This document shows positions 22,912 to 33,481 of a stretch of DNA of 64,000 bases, piece by piece. This DNA comes from Aquiflexum balticum DSM 16537 (lineage in GTDB: Bacteria > Bacteroidota > Bacteroidia > Cytophagales > Cyclobacteriaceae), in assembly GCF_900176595.1 (NCBI RefSeq), contig NZ_LT838813.1, positions 3,242,001 through 3,306,000 on the forward strand. Reading direction: 5' to 3'. The position numbers were made by a program, and so were the translations under genes. Position 1 is the stretch's first letter. Each line of letters begins with the position of its first letter. The notes under the pieces were generated by a model. The model made no database searches and was not told where the DNA came from. It saw only the letters and a program-made list of their open reading frames with translations.

Positions 22912-24417
22912 ATGAAAAAATCCATCCTGTATTTGTCCTTGTTTTTGCTTTTTCAATTCCAGGTGAATGCCCAGGAAAAGACTGAGGAAAAGCCGATTCC
23001 GGAAGCAGAAGTATTTACTTCTACACAAACGGTAAGAATCAACGGTGCCACGCACAGTTTGAAAACACGCGCAGGTACTTTTCAGATCAAGGATGAGAAC
23101 AATGAACCTATTGCCCTTCATGGTTTTACTGCCTATTTCAAAGAGGACGGACCATCCAAAAGACCGATCATTTTCTCCTTTAACGGAGGTCCCGGTTCCT
23201 CATCTTACTGGCTACATATGGGGGTAATGGGTCCAAAAAGGATTGTTGTGAACGATCCCGGTTTGACCAAAGCAGCGCCTTATGAATTGGTCAACAATGA
23301 TTATTCAATTCTTGATATTGCAGATGTAGTCATGATGGACCCTATTGGAACTGGATTGAGTATACCCATTGGGAAAGCCGAAGGCAAGGATTTCTGGGGT
23401 GTAGATCAGGACATCCGGGCGACAAGTCTGTTTATTATGCAGTTTTTGAAGGAGTACGACAGGCTTCAATCCCCCAAATTCCTCTTAGGTGAAAGTTATG
23501 GTACCTTAAGAAATGCCGGGGTCATGAAATACCTTTTGGATAAAGGGTATGCCATGAACGGCGTGGTGATGGTGTCGGCAGTCTTTGACCTGAGATCTCT
23601 GGTATTTCCGGTACAGGAGAATGTCTCCTATCTGGTACATTTCCCAACTTATGCCACCACAGCATGGTATCACAATAAGCTCAGCAACAAGAATCCCAAT
23701 CTGGAAGCATTTGTAGATGAAGTAAGGGAATTTACAGAATCGGAATATATGCCGGCCCTTTTCAAAGGGGGTAGATTGGCTGCCGCCGAAAAGTCTGCCA
23801 TAGCCGAAAAATTGGCCAAATATTCCGGTTTGAGTAAGGAATATTGGTTAAGGGCTAATTTAAGGGTCAGTGGATCTGAGTTTTTCAATGAATTGATGCG
23901 GGATGAGGAGATGACTGTGGGACGGTTGGATTCAAGATTTGTGGGGATCAACCAAAATCCGATGAATCAATTTGCCATTACAGATCCTCAAAGTGATGCA
24001 ATATCTCCTGCTTATACCACTGGATTTTTGGATTACTTCTATAGGGATTTGGGTGTCAGCAAAAAACTGCATTACAAAACATCCGCCTATTCATCTCCCG
24101 GCTTTAAATGGGATTGGACGCATAGCGGTAATCAAGGTTGGGGAACGAATATTTCTATTACCACAGCACCGGATATGGCTGAGACTTTGAATAAAGATCC
24201 CAACATGAAGGTGTTGATTATGAATGGGTATTATGATCTGGCAACTGTATTTTATGGGGTGGAGTACACCTTGGATCAAATGAACCTGAGACCTGAAATC
24301 AGGGACAATATCACCATGACCTATTATGAGGCAGGCCATATGATGTATACCCATATGCCTTCTTTGGAAAAATTCAAAAAAGATCTTGCTGATTTTATCA
24401 AAGATGCAACCAAATAG
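22912..24417 (+). CDS. Exported serine carboxypeptidase (S10 family)
   Basis: 501 residues from ATG 22912 with signal peptide MKKSILYLSLFLLFQFQVNA (cut near NAQ); a longer TTG start at 22864 is unlikely. The S10 hallmarks are present: the substrate/oxyanion motif NGGPGSSSYWLHMG, the nucleophile in GESYGT, the Asp in NGYYDLAT and the His near GHMMYTH. It removes C-terminal residues from peptides in the periplasm. A strong terminator follows, so it is probably a single-gene unit. Confidence 0.9.
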   Translation: MKKSILYLSLFLLFQFQVNAQEKTEEKPIPEAEVFTSTQTVRINGATHSLKTRAGTFQIKDENNEPIALHGFTAYFKEDGPSKRPIIFSFNGGPGSSSYWLHMGVMGPKRIVVNDPGLTKAAPYELVNNDYSILDIADVVMMDPIGTGLSIPIGKAEGKDFWGVDQDIRATSLFIMQFLKEYDRLQSPKFLLGESYGTLRNAGVMKYLLDKGYAMNGVVMVSAVFDLRSLVFPVQENVSYLVHFPTYATTAWYHNKLSNKNPNLEAFVDEVREFTESEYMPALFKGGRLAAAEKSAIAEKLAKYSGLSKEYWLRANLRVSGSEFFNELMRDEEMTVGRLDSRFVGINQNPMNQFAITDPQSDAISPAYTTGFLDYFYRDLGVSKKLHYKTSAYSSPGFKWDWTHSGNQGWGTNISITTAPDMAETLNKDPNMKVLIMNGYYDLATVFYGVEYTLDQMNLRPEIRDNITMTYYEAGHMMYTHMPSLEKFKKDLADFIKDATK

Positions 24418-24434
24418 AAAGCGCTGTTGTTTTT

Positions 24435-24470
24435 AAAAAAGGCTGTTTGTAAACAGATCAGCCTTTTTTT
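24435..24470 (+). terminator. Intrinsic terminator after the S10 peptidase
   Basis: AAAAAAGGCTG pairs with CAGCCTTTTTTT around a loop that itself can pair (TTTGTAAA), ending in seven T. Confidence 0.85.
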
Positions 24471-24660
24471 AAAGCTTTTTGTTTTGAGTCCATGATCGAT
24501 ACATTTTTTTAATTTTTCTTTTGCCGTATACCTGTAACCTTGGACTACAGTTGTGCGAATAAATGTCAGGACGATCTGTACAGGGTGCCTTTTGAAAGGT
24601 TTTCATTTTAAAATATTCAGACGGGATTAAACAAAATTCCTCCAATTTGGATAATTAGTT

Positions 24661-25707
24661 ATGGAAAAGCATTTTTTTGGAATATTGCTGCTCTTAATTT
24701 GTTCCGGCGTCATGGCGCAAACCAACAAGAGATTGTCTTTGGAGGGACAGTATGGATTTATCATACCCCATTCTTCGGAACTAAAGGAAATTTCACAATC
24801 CAATCCATTTGGCGTTAATGTTCACTACCAAACCATGAATCTTGGGAAAAACAGATGGGATGCATGCAACTGTTTTCATTACCTAGGTGTACAGCTTTCT
24901 TACCATAATTTTGCCAATCGGGACGTAATCGGTTCGGCTTATAGTTTGTCCGGTACTTTTGAACCGATTTTATGGAAAAACGAAAAACTTGCTTTTTCCA
25001 TACTTTCAGGAATTGGAGTCAGTTATTTGGACAGAGTATATGATGAGATTTCCAATCCCGAAAATATATTCTTCTCCTCACCGATCAGTTTTATTCTTTT
25101 TGTCACTCCCAAAATCGAATACCGAATCAGTGAAAATTGGTCATCGCAGCTTACAGTTGCATACAACCATATCTCCAATGGAGGTCAAAGCCAACCCAAT
25201 AAAGGAATCAATTATCCCATGCTCGGAATTGGGGTCAACCGTTATTTTCAGTCTTCCCCATTTCCAAAATATGAAAAGTCAGATCTACCGAAAACCATCC
25301 AATGGTTTGTCGAAACTGCTTTTACCACAAGGGAGTCCGATTGGTCGAATGGGAGAAAACCTGTTTTATCTTTGGTGGGAGGATTTCATAAAAACCTGAC
25401 TGCCATCAATGCATTAGGGGCAGGCTTGGAATTGACAAAAGATTATGCTTTGGATGTGGAAAATAGCAGGCTGGAGGCATTGATGCCAGCACCATTTATC
25501 GCGCATCATTTCCTTTTTGGCAGGATTGATTTCAATCAGCGGTTTGCCATTTACACCCAAAAACCAACGGGGTATAATGACTATCTTTTTTATCAAAGGT
25601 ACAGTCTGATGTACAGGTTGGTGAATGATTTCTCCATGGGCTTTTCCCTTAAAGCCCACGGGCACGTTGCTGAAAATATGGATGTAAGGATATCTTTCAG
25701 GTTTTAG
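24661..25707 (+). CDS. Outer-membrane acyloxyacyl hydrolase (PagL-like lipid A deacylase)
   Basis: 348 residues with a signal peptide (FGILLLLICSGVMAQ) and alternating beta-strands of an outer-membrane barrel. The motif YNHISNGGQSQPNKGINYPM matches the His-Ser active-site motif (HxSNxG...PNxG) of PagL-type lipid A 3-O-deacylases. The protein is longer than Pseudomonas PagL, as usual in Bacteroidota, with an extra C-terminal barrel-like part (from about 210). It would remodel lipid A at the cell surface; enzymatic activity is inferred. Confidence 0.75.
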   Translation: MEKHFFGILLLLICSGVMAQTNKRLSLEGQYGFIIPHSSELKEISQSNPFGVNVHYQTMNLGKNRWDACNCFHYLGVQLSYHNFANRDVIGSAYSLSGTFEPILWKNEKLAFSILSGIGVSYLDRVYDEISNPENIFFSSPISFILFVTPKIEYRISENWSSQLTVAYNHISNGGQSQPNKGINYPMLGIGVNRYFQSSPFPKYEKSDLPKTIQWFVETAFTTRESDWSNGRKPVLSLVGGFHKNLTAINALGAGLELTKDYALDVENSRLEALMPAPFIAHHFLFGRIDFNQRFAIYTQKPTGYNDYLFYQRYSLMYRLVNDFSMGFSLKAHGHVAENMDVRISFRF

Positions 25708-25792
25708 AGGGCCTGATTTTTTCTATTGCTTTTTCCAAAATTATCGGAAAAAATAAGTAAAGTGAATGGATTCAATAAATTTCCCTGAAAAA

Positions 25793-28700
25793 TCACTTTT
25801 CCTTTAAAAGGAATTCATTGGGAGTAAAGCCATAGGTTTCCTTGAAACATTTGATAAAGTAGGAGGGGGAACTGAAACCAACCGCATAGGCTATTTCTGA
25901 AATGGAATCACCGGATTTTTCAAGCTGTTGAATCGCCAACCTGAGTCTTTGGTCACGGATAAATGCTGATGTGGAAAGTCCGGTGAGTGCGGTCAATTTC
26001 CTATGCAGTTGCATTCTACTCATTCCGAGTTTTTTACAGAATTCATCTACTGTAAAATTGGAATCCCCAAGGTCATTGTCCACTATATTTTGGATTTTCT
26101 CCAGGAATTTCTCATCAGTGGAGGTGATGGCTATTTCATTTGGGGCAATACTTGTTTTGCCGGAATACCTTATCCTTAAATTTCTGCGCAATTCTATGAG
26201 TTTTTCTATCCGTACCAGAAGCTGTTTGATACCAAATGGTTTGAGCATGTAGTCATCCGCACCTACCTCAAGTCCTTTTAGGATGTTGTCTTCTTCTGAT
26301 TTTGCGGTCAATAGGATAATCGGGATATGGGAAGTCTTTTCATCATTTTTCAGTTTTTGGCAGAGTTCTATTCCGTCCATTTCTGACATCATCACATCAG
26401 AGATGATTAAATCAGGGATTTTTTTTAAGGCCAAGAAAAGACCCTCTCGGCCATTTTCCGCTTCAAGTATTTTGTAATAAGGTTTGAGTTCATGGATTAA
26501 AAATGAACGGACCTTATTGTTGTCTTCCACTACAAGTACCTGTGGGGCATTGTCTCCTGCCAATATTTCATTTTCTTTTAGCCCACTGTCTTCCTGGTAC
26601 TCGTCTTCCTCCAATACCTGCTCGGGACGGAAGGAATATTTTCCAACGGGAATAGTAATTTCTACCCTGAAGCAATCCTTTTCTTCCAGGTGTAGTGTGA
26701 TCTGACCTTTGGTGAGTTCCACAAGGTCTTTGACTAAAGGAAGCCCAATCCCAAAACCTTCTATTTTGCTATCCGGCTTGTAGAATTTGTCAAACAAACG
26801 TGAAATTTCTTCTTTAGAATAATTGACCAGGCTGTGGTTGGAAACAGTGAGGTGAAGTTGGTTCTCTTGGATTCTGGATTTGACCAAGACTTCAGTTCCC
26901 TGTTTGCCATATTTGATGGCATTCTGTAACAGGTTGCCAACTATTTTTTCAATTTTGTCAGGATCAAACCACACCTCTGTCATCAGTGGAATTTCTGTCC
27001 GTATCCTGATGTCTTTTTCAGTGGCGAAATAGAAGAAGTTGGAAACGATAGACTGTAAGAGAAGTCCCAAATTTCCTTTCCTGATACTCAGTTGTTGTTT
27101 GCCCGATTTGATTTTTGATACTTCCAGCAACTGATCTACAAGGTGAAGCAGACGTTGAGAATTCTGTTTGATCAGATTGAGTTGAGATTTGAATATGGGG
27201 TTTTCGGATTGGCTCATCAGCCTTTCCACAGGACCGGCAATAAGGGTTAGTGGTGTTCTGAATTCATGGGATATATTGGTAAAGAAATTGGTTTTGAACC
27301 TATCGATTTCCATGAGTCTTTCTGCTTCGTCCTCCTTCATCTTGATCAGAAACTTTATTTCCCAGCGCCATTTGAGGTAATGATAAATCCAAATTAGAGC
27401 CAATGTGAAAAACAGGAGATATGCCAGTTTTGCCCAAATGCTTAAGTACCAAGGCGGAAGTATTGTGAATTGCAGCGATACAGGTTCTTCTGACCAAATC
27501 CCATCATAGTTACTTGATTTGGCCAAAAATTTATATTCGCCCGGTGCCAGGTTGGTATACCTTGCCTGATGGTTGTTGCCAGCCTGAATCCAGTGTCCAT
27601 CATGGTTTTCCAGTTTGTACTGGAATTCGTTTTTGTCGGGTGAAGAAAACACCAAACTTGCCATATTTATGGTAAGGGTATTTTCATCGTGTCGCAGTTT
27701 GATTTTTCCAGTTGGGGTGATGGCTTGATCAAAAGCAAATAAACCCGTAATTGCGGTTTTTGGAGGAACTTCATTGAGCAAAATGTCTTCTGAATTGAAC
27801 CAATAGAAACCCTCCAAACTCCCAAAATAGATTGAACCATCTTTATTTTTGAAATAAGCCCCGGTATTGAATTCCGTAGCGAGCCCATCGTAGTTGGTAT
27901 AATTGGTAATGGTATAATCCAAGGGTTTGGAAGGCTGAATGGTTATTTTTGTAATTCCTTTGTTTGAACTCAACCATAGATTATTGGCAGCATCCGGCAA
28001 AATCCCATAGATCACATCATTGGCCAGGCCATCTTTGGTGGAAATTCTCGTCAGCTCCAGATTGTCAATGTTAAGGGCATTGATTCCAGAACCGTTAGTT
28101 CCGATCCATAGGGTATTTTTCCCGTCAAAATAAAGGGATTTGATACTATTGGAAGAAATGGAGTTGGGATTATATTCTTGATGGAAAAGGGGATGGAATT
28201 TTCCGGCATCCATGTCAAAGCTTGCTATCCCCTGATTTTCAGTTCCTATCCATAATTGACCTTTTCGACCTTCTTCTATGGTACGGACATTATTTCCGGG
28301 AATACTGTTGGGATCATTGGGGTCATGCATAAATTGACGGACCACGCCTTTTTGTGGATCAAATTGGATCAACCCATCATTTCGGGTAGCAAGCCAAAAT
28401 CTATTTTCACTGTCTTTGAATATTTTCCAGATGGTATTGCTGACCAGTTTTATTTTACTTTCGGCATTATAGTGCGTGAATTGTCCACTTTCAAGATCCA
28501 TGATGCTTAGTCCCTCTTCCTGATAGCCAATCCAGAGCTTGCCATCTCCGTCTCCTAACAAACTCATCACCCGGTCACTTAATATGTTCTGTGATGTTTT
28601 TCCTGAACTTGATCGGGTTATCCAAGTTTGGGTTTTTGGATCAAAGGAGGTAAGCCCCTTGCCTGATGTTCCTATCCAGATTTTGTCCTGCTCATCTACA

Positions 28701-29779
28701 TAAAGTGCTCTTACAACGTCAATATTAATATTTTCAGGAACCTGTTGGTTGTGGAAAAAATTGAATTTTTCGAGGTAAGTATCATAAAAACTTAATCCGG
28801 CTCCATCTGTTCCAAACCATAATGTACCGGTATAATCTTCAAAAATGCACAATACATCATTATAGTGTACCGACCTTGGGTTCTGTTTTTGGTATATGTA
28901 ATTTTGAGAGGTATTGCTTTTTGTATTCAGCTGAATAATGCCCTGACCATATGTTGCCACCCAAATTCTACCTTTGGTGTCTGTCATTATATCCAAAATC
29001 ATTTGTTTTTCAATGTTTTCGGGAAGGTTTTCAACAACCGAGTGGACTGGTTTGATCGATTTTTCACCGTTTTGAATCAGCCAGATTCCTGCATTTAAAG
29101 TACCAATCCAAATATTTCCATCAGGATCAGAGATAGCACAGGAGTAGATGTTGTCGTTATTGGGCAATTGAAAATCAATGACTGATTGGTTTTGCTTATT
29201 CAACAGAACGATGCCATCATTAAATGTCAATAAGAGTTGCTGGGCATCGAAATCAGCGATATCCAAAATCTCCCGAGAGGGATCGGTCCAGATCATCTCG
29301 GGAGATTGAATGCTTTCATTCCATTTAAATAACTGTCCTGAAAATGTCCCTATCCAGATGTCTCCACTAAGGTCTTCATGTAGGCTGTTTGCTGCCGTGA
29401 TTCCTTTTATGGGGGTAAATTCATTTTTTACAGGATCCAAAATTTCCGGGACCGATGATTCCGGAATGATCCAGATCCTGTTTTTTTGATCTGCTACAAC
29501 TTTGCCCAATTGCAAATGTGATTCTTGGGTGATATCCGCAAATTTTTTGCTGTAAACCTTAAATTCTATGCCGTCATACCTGTTCAGTCCTTCCTGAGTA
29601 GCAAACCATAAAAATCCTTCAGAATCCTGGGCTACTGATACAACTGAATTTTGTGATAAGCCTTCATTGACAGATAGTTGCCGGAAGGAAAGTTCCTTTT
29701 GACCAAAAACAGGAGTTGCCAAAATCAGGATCGAGGCGAATAATTTTAAGTACTTGGTGATTTTGGAAAAGTATTTCAT
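25793..29779 (-). CDS. Hybrid two-component system regulator (Reg_prop, kinase, receiver, AraC)
   Basis: A 1,328-residue one-protein signalling system. Domains: signal peptide (1-26), a periplasmic sensor of about a dozen two-component-propeller repeats (30-680; IWIGT and LWIGY words recur), Y_Y_Y domain (about 690-765), one TM helix (about 775-800), HisKA with the phospho-His in NISHEFRTPL (near 840), HATPase (DNLLQNAIKYG, FGIGLPLV), receiver with the Asp in ISDVMMSEMDG (near 1130), and an AraC HTH at the C-terminus (GFSSPSYFIKCFKETYG). Such proteins usually sense glycan breakdown products and switch on utilisation genes, but no polysaccharide locus adjoins it. It is divergent from the LytTR regulator gene. 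Confidence 0.92.
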   Translation of the reverse strand: MKYFSKITKYLKLFASILILATPVFGQKELSFRQLSVNEGLSQNSVVSVAQDSEGFLWFATQEGLNRYDGIEFKVYSKKFADITQESHLQLGKVVADQKNRIWIIPESSVPEILDPVKNEFTPIKGITAANSLHEDLSGDIWIGTFSGQLFKWNESIQSPEMIWTDPSREILDIADFDAQQLLLTFNDGIVLLNKQNQSVIDFQLPNNDNIYSCAISDPDGNIWIGTLNAGIWLIQNGEKSIKPVHSVVENLPENIEKQMILDIMTDTKGRIWVATYGQGIIQLNTKSNTSQNYIYQKQNPRSVHYNDVLCIFEDYTGTLWFGTDGAGLSFYDTYLEKFNFFHNQQVPENINIDVVRALYVDEQDKIWIGTSGKGLTSFDPKTQTWITRSSSGKTSQNILSDRVMSLLGDGDGKLWIGYQEEGLSIMDLESGQFTHYNAESKIKLVSNTIWKIFKDSENRFWLATRNDGLIQFDPQKGVVRQFMHDPNDPNSIPGNNVRTIEEGRKGQLWIGTENQGIASFDMDAGKFHPLFHQEYNPNSISSNSIKSLYFDGKNTLWIGTNGSGINALNIDNLELTRISTKDGLANDVIYGILPDAANNLWLSSNKGITKITIQPSKPLDYTITNYTNYDGLATEFNTGAYFKNKDGSIYFGSLEGFYWFNSEDILLNEVPPKTAITGLFAFDQAITPTGKIKLRHDENTLTINMASLVFSSPDKNEFQYKLENHDGHWIQAGNNHQARYTNLAPGEYKFLAKSSNYDGIWSEEPVSLQFTILPPWYLSIWAKLAYLLFFTLALIWIYHYLKWRWEIKFLIKMKEDEAERLMEIDRFKTNFFTNISHEFRTPLTLIAGPVERLMSQSENPIFKSQLNLIKQNSQRLLHLVDQLLEVSKIKSGKQQLSIRKGNLGLLLQSIVSNFFYFATEKDIRIRTEIPLMTEVWFDPDKIEKIVGNLLQNAIKYGKQGTEVLVKSRIQENQLHLTVSNHSLVNYSKEEISRLFDKFYKPDSKIEGFGIGLPLVKDLVELTKGQITLHLEEKDCFRVEITIPVGKYSFRPEQVLEEDEYQEDSGLKENEILAGDNAPQVLVVEDNNKVRSFLIHELKPYYKILEAENGREGLFLALKKIPDLIISDVMMSEMDGIELCQKLKNDEKTSHIPIILLTAKSEEDNILKGLEVGADDYMLKPFGIKQLLVRIEKLIELRRNLRIRYSGKTSIAPNEIAITSTDEKFLEKIQNIVDNDLGDSNFTVDEFCKKLGMSRMQLHRKLTALTGLSTSAFIRDQRLRLAIQQLEKSGDSISEIAYAVGFSSPSYFIKCFKETYGFTPNEFLLKEK

Positions 29780-30031
29780 GCTTTCACAATATGGAATATA
29801 AGATGCTGATAAAAATTTAAAGGTTAGCCAAATGGCTCAAATTGTTCATAATAGGTGTCTTTTGTTTTATATCTTGATCAAGAATGCTTATTTGGAAAAT
29901 TGAGAATGGACATTTTGAGCCTGGAAATAAGTCCTGCGGATAAATAACTGTTTGATTTGTGATGATTTTTATATTTTTAGGAAATATAAATTTCAGCAAC
30001 TTTAGAAATCCAGGTTTTTCTTTTCCCAAAA

Positions 30032-30754
30032 ATGATAAGAGCAATAATTATTGATGATGAACCCAAATCCATTCAATCCCTGGAATGGGATTTGAATTTT
30101 TTTTCGGATCAGATTCATGTTGTGGGTACTTTTTCCAATGTAATCGATGCCATCAGAAAAATAGATGGCTTACAGCCTGATGTGGTTTTTTTGGATATTG
30201 AGATGCCTGAAATGGACGGGTTTCAGTTTTTGGAGTTTTTCAAAGACAGAACATTTGAGGTGATATTTGTGACTGCTTATGCTGAACATGCCATACACGC
30301 CATCAAGAAAAGTGCTCTCGATTATTTATTGAAACCTATTGAAAAAGAAGATTTGACCTTGGCAGTTCAAAAAATAAGTCAGAATAAGAAAAAAAAGGAT
30401 TTGGCTGAGGTGTTTCAAAATGAAAAAATGGTCTTTCAGGGAACAAGACTGAAAATCAATTCAGATGATAAGATGGTTTTTTTGGACCCTGTTGATATTG
30501 TTTATTGTGAAAGCGATGGCAGTTATTCCAGGATTATGACCGAAAATAACGGTGTGGTGTATATTTCCAAAAAATTAAAGTACCTTGAGGAGATGCTTCC
30601 CACCGAATTGTTTTACAGAATTCACCACAGTTATCTGATCAATCTTCAAAAAGTAAGTGTATATGAAAAAAGCAGTTCCAAAGTAGTATTGGTATCAGGA
30701 ATTTCATTGCCGGTTGCAAGATTAAAAAAGTCTGGGTTTTTAAGCCGTTTTTAA
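30032..30754 (+). CDS. LytTR-family response regulator
   Basis: 240 residues: a receiver (1-120, Asp in VVFLDIEMPEMDG, Lys in LKPIEKE) and a LytTR DNA-binding domain (about 140-240; VYCESDGSYSRIM, FYRIHHSYLINL). LytTR domains bind DNA through a beta-fold. The stop is 10 bases from the start of the kinase gene, so the two form an operon and almost certainly a cognate pair. Confidence 0.93.
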   Translation: MIRAIIIDDEPKSIQSLEWDLNFFSDQIHVVGTFSNVIDAIRKIDGLQPDVVFLDIEMPEMDGFQFLEFFKDRTFEVIFVTAYAEHAIHAIKKSALDYLLKPIEKEDLTLAVQKISQNKKKKDLAEVFQNEKMVFQGTRLKINSDDKMVFLDPVDIVYCESDGSYSRIMTENNGVVYISKKLKYLEEMLPTELFYRIHHSYLINLQKVSVYEKSSSKVVLVSGISLPVARLKKSGFLSRF

Positions 30755-30764
30755 GATAATTGAT

Positions 30765-32297
30765 ATGATGGATACTGAGAAGACAGGGTTATGGATGTCA
30801 GTTCTTGAAAACAGTAATTTCAACGGTTTGGGTTGGGCCGTCACCAGTATCCTGTTTTACCTGTCACTTTACCATTTCTTTTTGTATATCAAAAACAGGG
30901 AGAAATTTTATCTATTCTACAGTATTTATGCTTTTATCAATGCTGTAAATCTAATCAAAAGGGTAAAAGGGGTTTTTGTTGAAGACATCTACAATGCTTG
31001 GCCGGAATTCTTCATTCACGTCAATTTCCCAATTCAGTTTACGAGTTATTTGGTGTTTTCCTTCTTCATCATGGAAATCCTGAATTTCCGGAAGCATTAC
31101 CCAAAATTCAAAGCTTTTTTCACCAAATATGCCTTCATCATTAGTCTTATCTTCGGTGTTCTGGTAGCAGGCAGGTATTTGTGGAATGGTTACGATATGA
31201 TGAGGGGTTTTTATATCCTTGTTTTCATGCCCATTACCCTTTTGTTTACACTTTATGGAATATATCTGGTTGTTAAGATTCCTGTAAAAGTCAAGTACTA
31301 TATTTTAACAGGTTTTTTGGTATTGGGAATATTTACGTCCCTTATGGCTTTTTTGACTTTTGGTAAGGATGTCAGCTTCACCAATAAGTATTATTACCTG
31401 TTTTACATCCCTGTATTGGTAGAGAACTTTCTCTATACTTTCGCCCTTGCCATCAAACAAAGAGAGGTATATGATGAGAAAATTTCCATTCAGCAAGATC
31501 TCTATGAACAACTGGAGATGAATGAGAATTTGAGAAGTCAGCTCAATGAAAAATTGAAAGAGGAATTGGTGATCAAAGAAGAAAAAATATACTCCTTAGA
31601 GGCTGATGCCAAAGAACAGCGGATAGGCAAGTTAAAAGCTGATTATGAAAAGGAAATCACGCTGCTTCATCTTCAGTCCCTAAGAAATCAGATGAACCCT
31701 CATTTTATTTTCAATGCGCTGAATTCCATCAAGGTTTACCTTATTGAAAATGACAAAGAAAACGCGGTCACCTACCTCAATAAATTCGCAAAATTGATCA
31801 GGATGGTCCTCGAAAGTTCTCGGATGTTCAGTATTCCTTTGGGAGAGGAACTGGACATTGCCAGGCTGTATGTCAGTCTTGAATCCATCAGGTTTGAAAA
31901 AAGCATTAGATTTGAACTCATTGTCGGGGAGAACATAGACCTGGTAAACACTAAAGTCCCGCCATTAATCCTGCAGCCTTTTTTGGAAAATGCCATCTGG
32001 CATGGGCTAACGACAAAGAAGGGTGAAAAAAGCATAGTCCTGAAGGTTATGAATACTGAAGGAAACCTTATAGTTTCAATCAAAGATAACGGCATCGGCA
32101 GAAAAAAATCGGAGGAGTTGATGGTCAACAAATCCATAAAAAAGCAGTCCCTGGGCATTAGACTTAATTCCGAACGTCTCAGGTATTTCAACGAAAGTGA
32201 AAATGTCAATTATCATTTTGAAATTCTAGACCATACTGTCCAATCAGGTCAGGAAGGCACTGAAGTAGTTCTCTATTTGGATCAGGCGGAGGTCTGA
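30765..32297 (+). CDS. LytS-like sensor histidine kinase with multi-pass membrane domain
   Basis: 510 residues. The N-terminal ~245 residues hold seven hydrophobic helices like 7TMR-DISM sensors, then a coiled coil (about 250-300), then a His_kinase domain with LRNQMNPHFIFNALNSIKVY (phospho-His near 313) and an HATPase end (LENAIWHGLTTKKGEKSI, IKDNGIGRK, GIRLNSERLRYF). It phosphorylates the LytTR regulator encoded just upstream. The ligand of the membrane domain is unknown. Confidence 0.92.
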   Translation: MMDTEKTGLWMSVLENSNFNGLGWAVTSILFYLSLYHFFLYIKNREKFYLFYSIYAFINAVNLIKRVKGVFVEDIYNAWPEFFIHVNFPIQFTSYLVFSFFIMEILNFRKHYPKFKAFFTKYAFIISLIFGVLVAGRYLWNGYDMMRGFYILVFMPITLLFTLYGIYLVVKIPVKVKYYILTGFLVLGIFTSLMAFLTFGKDVSFTNKYYYLFYIPVLVENFLYTFALAIKQREVYDEKISIQQDLYEQLEMNENLRSQLNEKLKEELVIKEEKIYSLEADAKEQRIGKLKADYEKEITLLHLQSLRNQMNPHFIFNALNSIKVYLIENDKENAVTYLNKFAKLIRMVLESSRMFSIPLGEELDIARLYVSLESIRFEKSIRFELIVGENIDLVNTKVPPLILQPFLENAIWHGLTTKKGEKSIVLKVMNTEGNLIVSIKDNGIGRKKSEELMVNKSIKKQSLGIRLNSERLRYFNESENVNYHFEILDHTVQSGQEGTEVVLYLDQAEV

Positions 32298-32474
32298 GTA
32301 TTTTTTGAATTCGATCTTTTTTTGCGCTCAAAGGAAAAAATCCCAATTGAGTCAATTATTTTTTTCAACATACTCCAGGGATGTTACAATATTCTTATCC
32401 TGTGGTACAATGGATATATCCCGTTGATTTTTGCGAATCTATATTTGCCATCATTTTTATTAAACCCGGCAATA

Positions 32475-33083
32475 ATGATGATTGATAAACCAAAATTAAA
32501 AAGGAGAATTTTCAAAATTCAAGCTTTGATAGCTCTATTCCTGATTTTAGGGATTTCCTGTCAAAAAAACGAATCCTCCCAAAAAGCGATTGTTGAAAAA
32601 TCAGGAGAAACTTCGCAATTGTCAATGCAGGATTTGGCTTCAATCATTCCCATTACCAGAGAACAACTTAAAAATTGGATACCAAAACAAATTGGGGAAT
32701 ACAAAATAACAAAAACTGTCATTGGATATAAGGAGTCGGTGGACATGAGTGCCATCAAAGGTACCTATAGTCATCAATCAGATCCATCAAAACAGGTGGT
32801 AATGGAAGTCCTTGATGGTGCAGGGCCCGTAGCTGCTGTTCTTTTGTCAGGCAGTATTCAAAAATTAAATCTTGATTTTGAGGAATTGAAGGCTGATGGT
32901 TATTCAAGAATATATAATAAAAATGGCCACAGAGTTTGGGAAGTGGAAAATACAAGAGAGGAGATCTCAGAACTTGAATTCATACATGAGGGTAGATTTC
33001 TGGTTTCCTTAAAGGGCCAACATCTTCGAAATGAGGAATTGTGGACTTTTGCGGATTACCTGGATTTTAAGGCTCTCAAATAA
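32475..33083 (+). CDS. Lipoprotein of unknown function
   Basis: 202 residues from ATG 32475, which gives a lipoprotein signal (IQALIALFLILGISC) with Cys at the lipobox; the frame is open back to 32322 but that region would be an unlikely extension. The mature part is a compact mixed domain (ITREQLKNWIPKQIGEYKIT, AVLLSGSIQKLN). No catalytic motif. It follows the kinase by about 180 bases and may be in the same transcript. Confidence 0.7.
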   Translation: MMIDKPKLKRRIFKIQALIALFLILGISCQKNESSQKAIVEKSGETSQLSMQDLASIIPITREQLKNWIPKQIGEYKITKTVIGYKESVDMSAIKGTYSHQSDPSKQVVMEVLDGAGPVAAVLLSGSIQKLNLDFEELKADGYSRIYNKNGHRVWEVENTREEISELEFIHEGRFLVSLKGQHLRNEELWTFADYLDFKALK

Positions 33084-33481
33084 GTGGCTTTTGCCCTCTC
33101 GTTTTCCTCGCTACTGACAGATCTCGTTCCATTCTTTCGGCTACTTAGGTCTCACTTATCATTTCTCGCTCTTTGACTTCCCGTGCCGATAGCTATCGGT
33201 ACGAGACAGGCTTTGGTTGGTTCTTGGTTCTCAAATTTCGGATCTCGGCTCTAGCATCTCGCCTCTCTCTTCTGTCTCCCGTCTTCCGTCTTCCGTCTTC
33301 CGTACCCTCTCCAACATCGGTCATCTGTCATCAAACATTTTCACTTTTATTTACCGATTTCCCCACGATGTTACAACAGTATTATTCTTTGATACATAAT
33401 TGATATGGCTAGGGTATCTAATGAAATAAATTTGACCAATCAAAACTTTTAAATGTTTTACCAATAACAAACAGTATAAAT
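33084..33481. repeat. Low-complexity intergenic region with pyrimidine-rich simple repeats
   Basis: No gene. Degenerate TCTCG/CTTGG words and a tandem CGTCTTC run at 33279-33305, plus a palindrome CCGATAGCTATCGG at 33186-33199. The complementary style of repeat (CCAAGAG words) occurs at 55860-55960. It looks like expanded simple sequence; the last ~100 bases are AT-rich and probably hold the promoter of the next gene. Confidence 0.6.
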
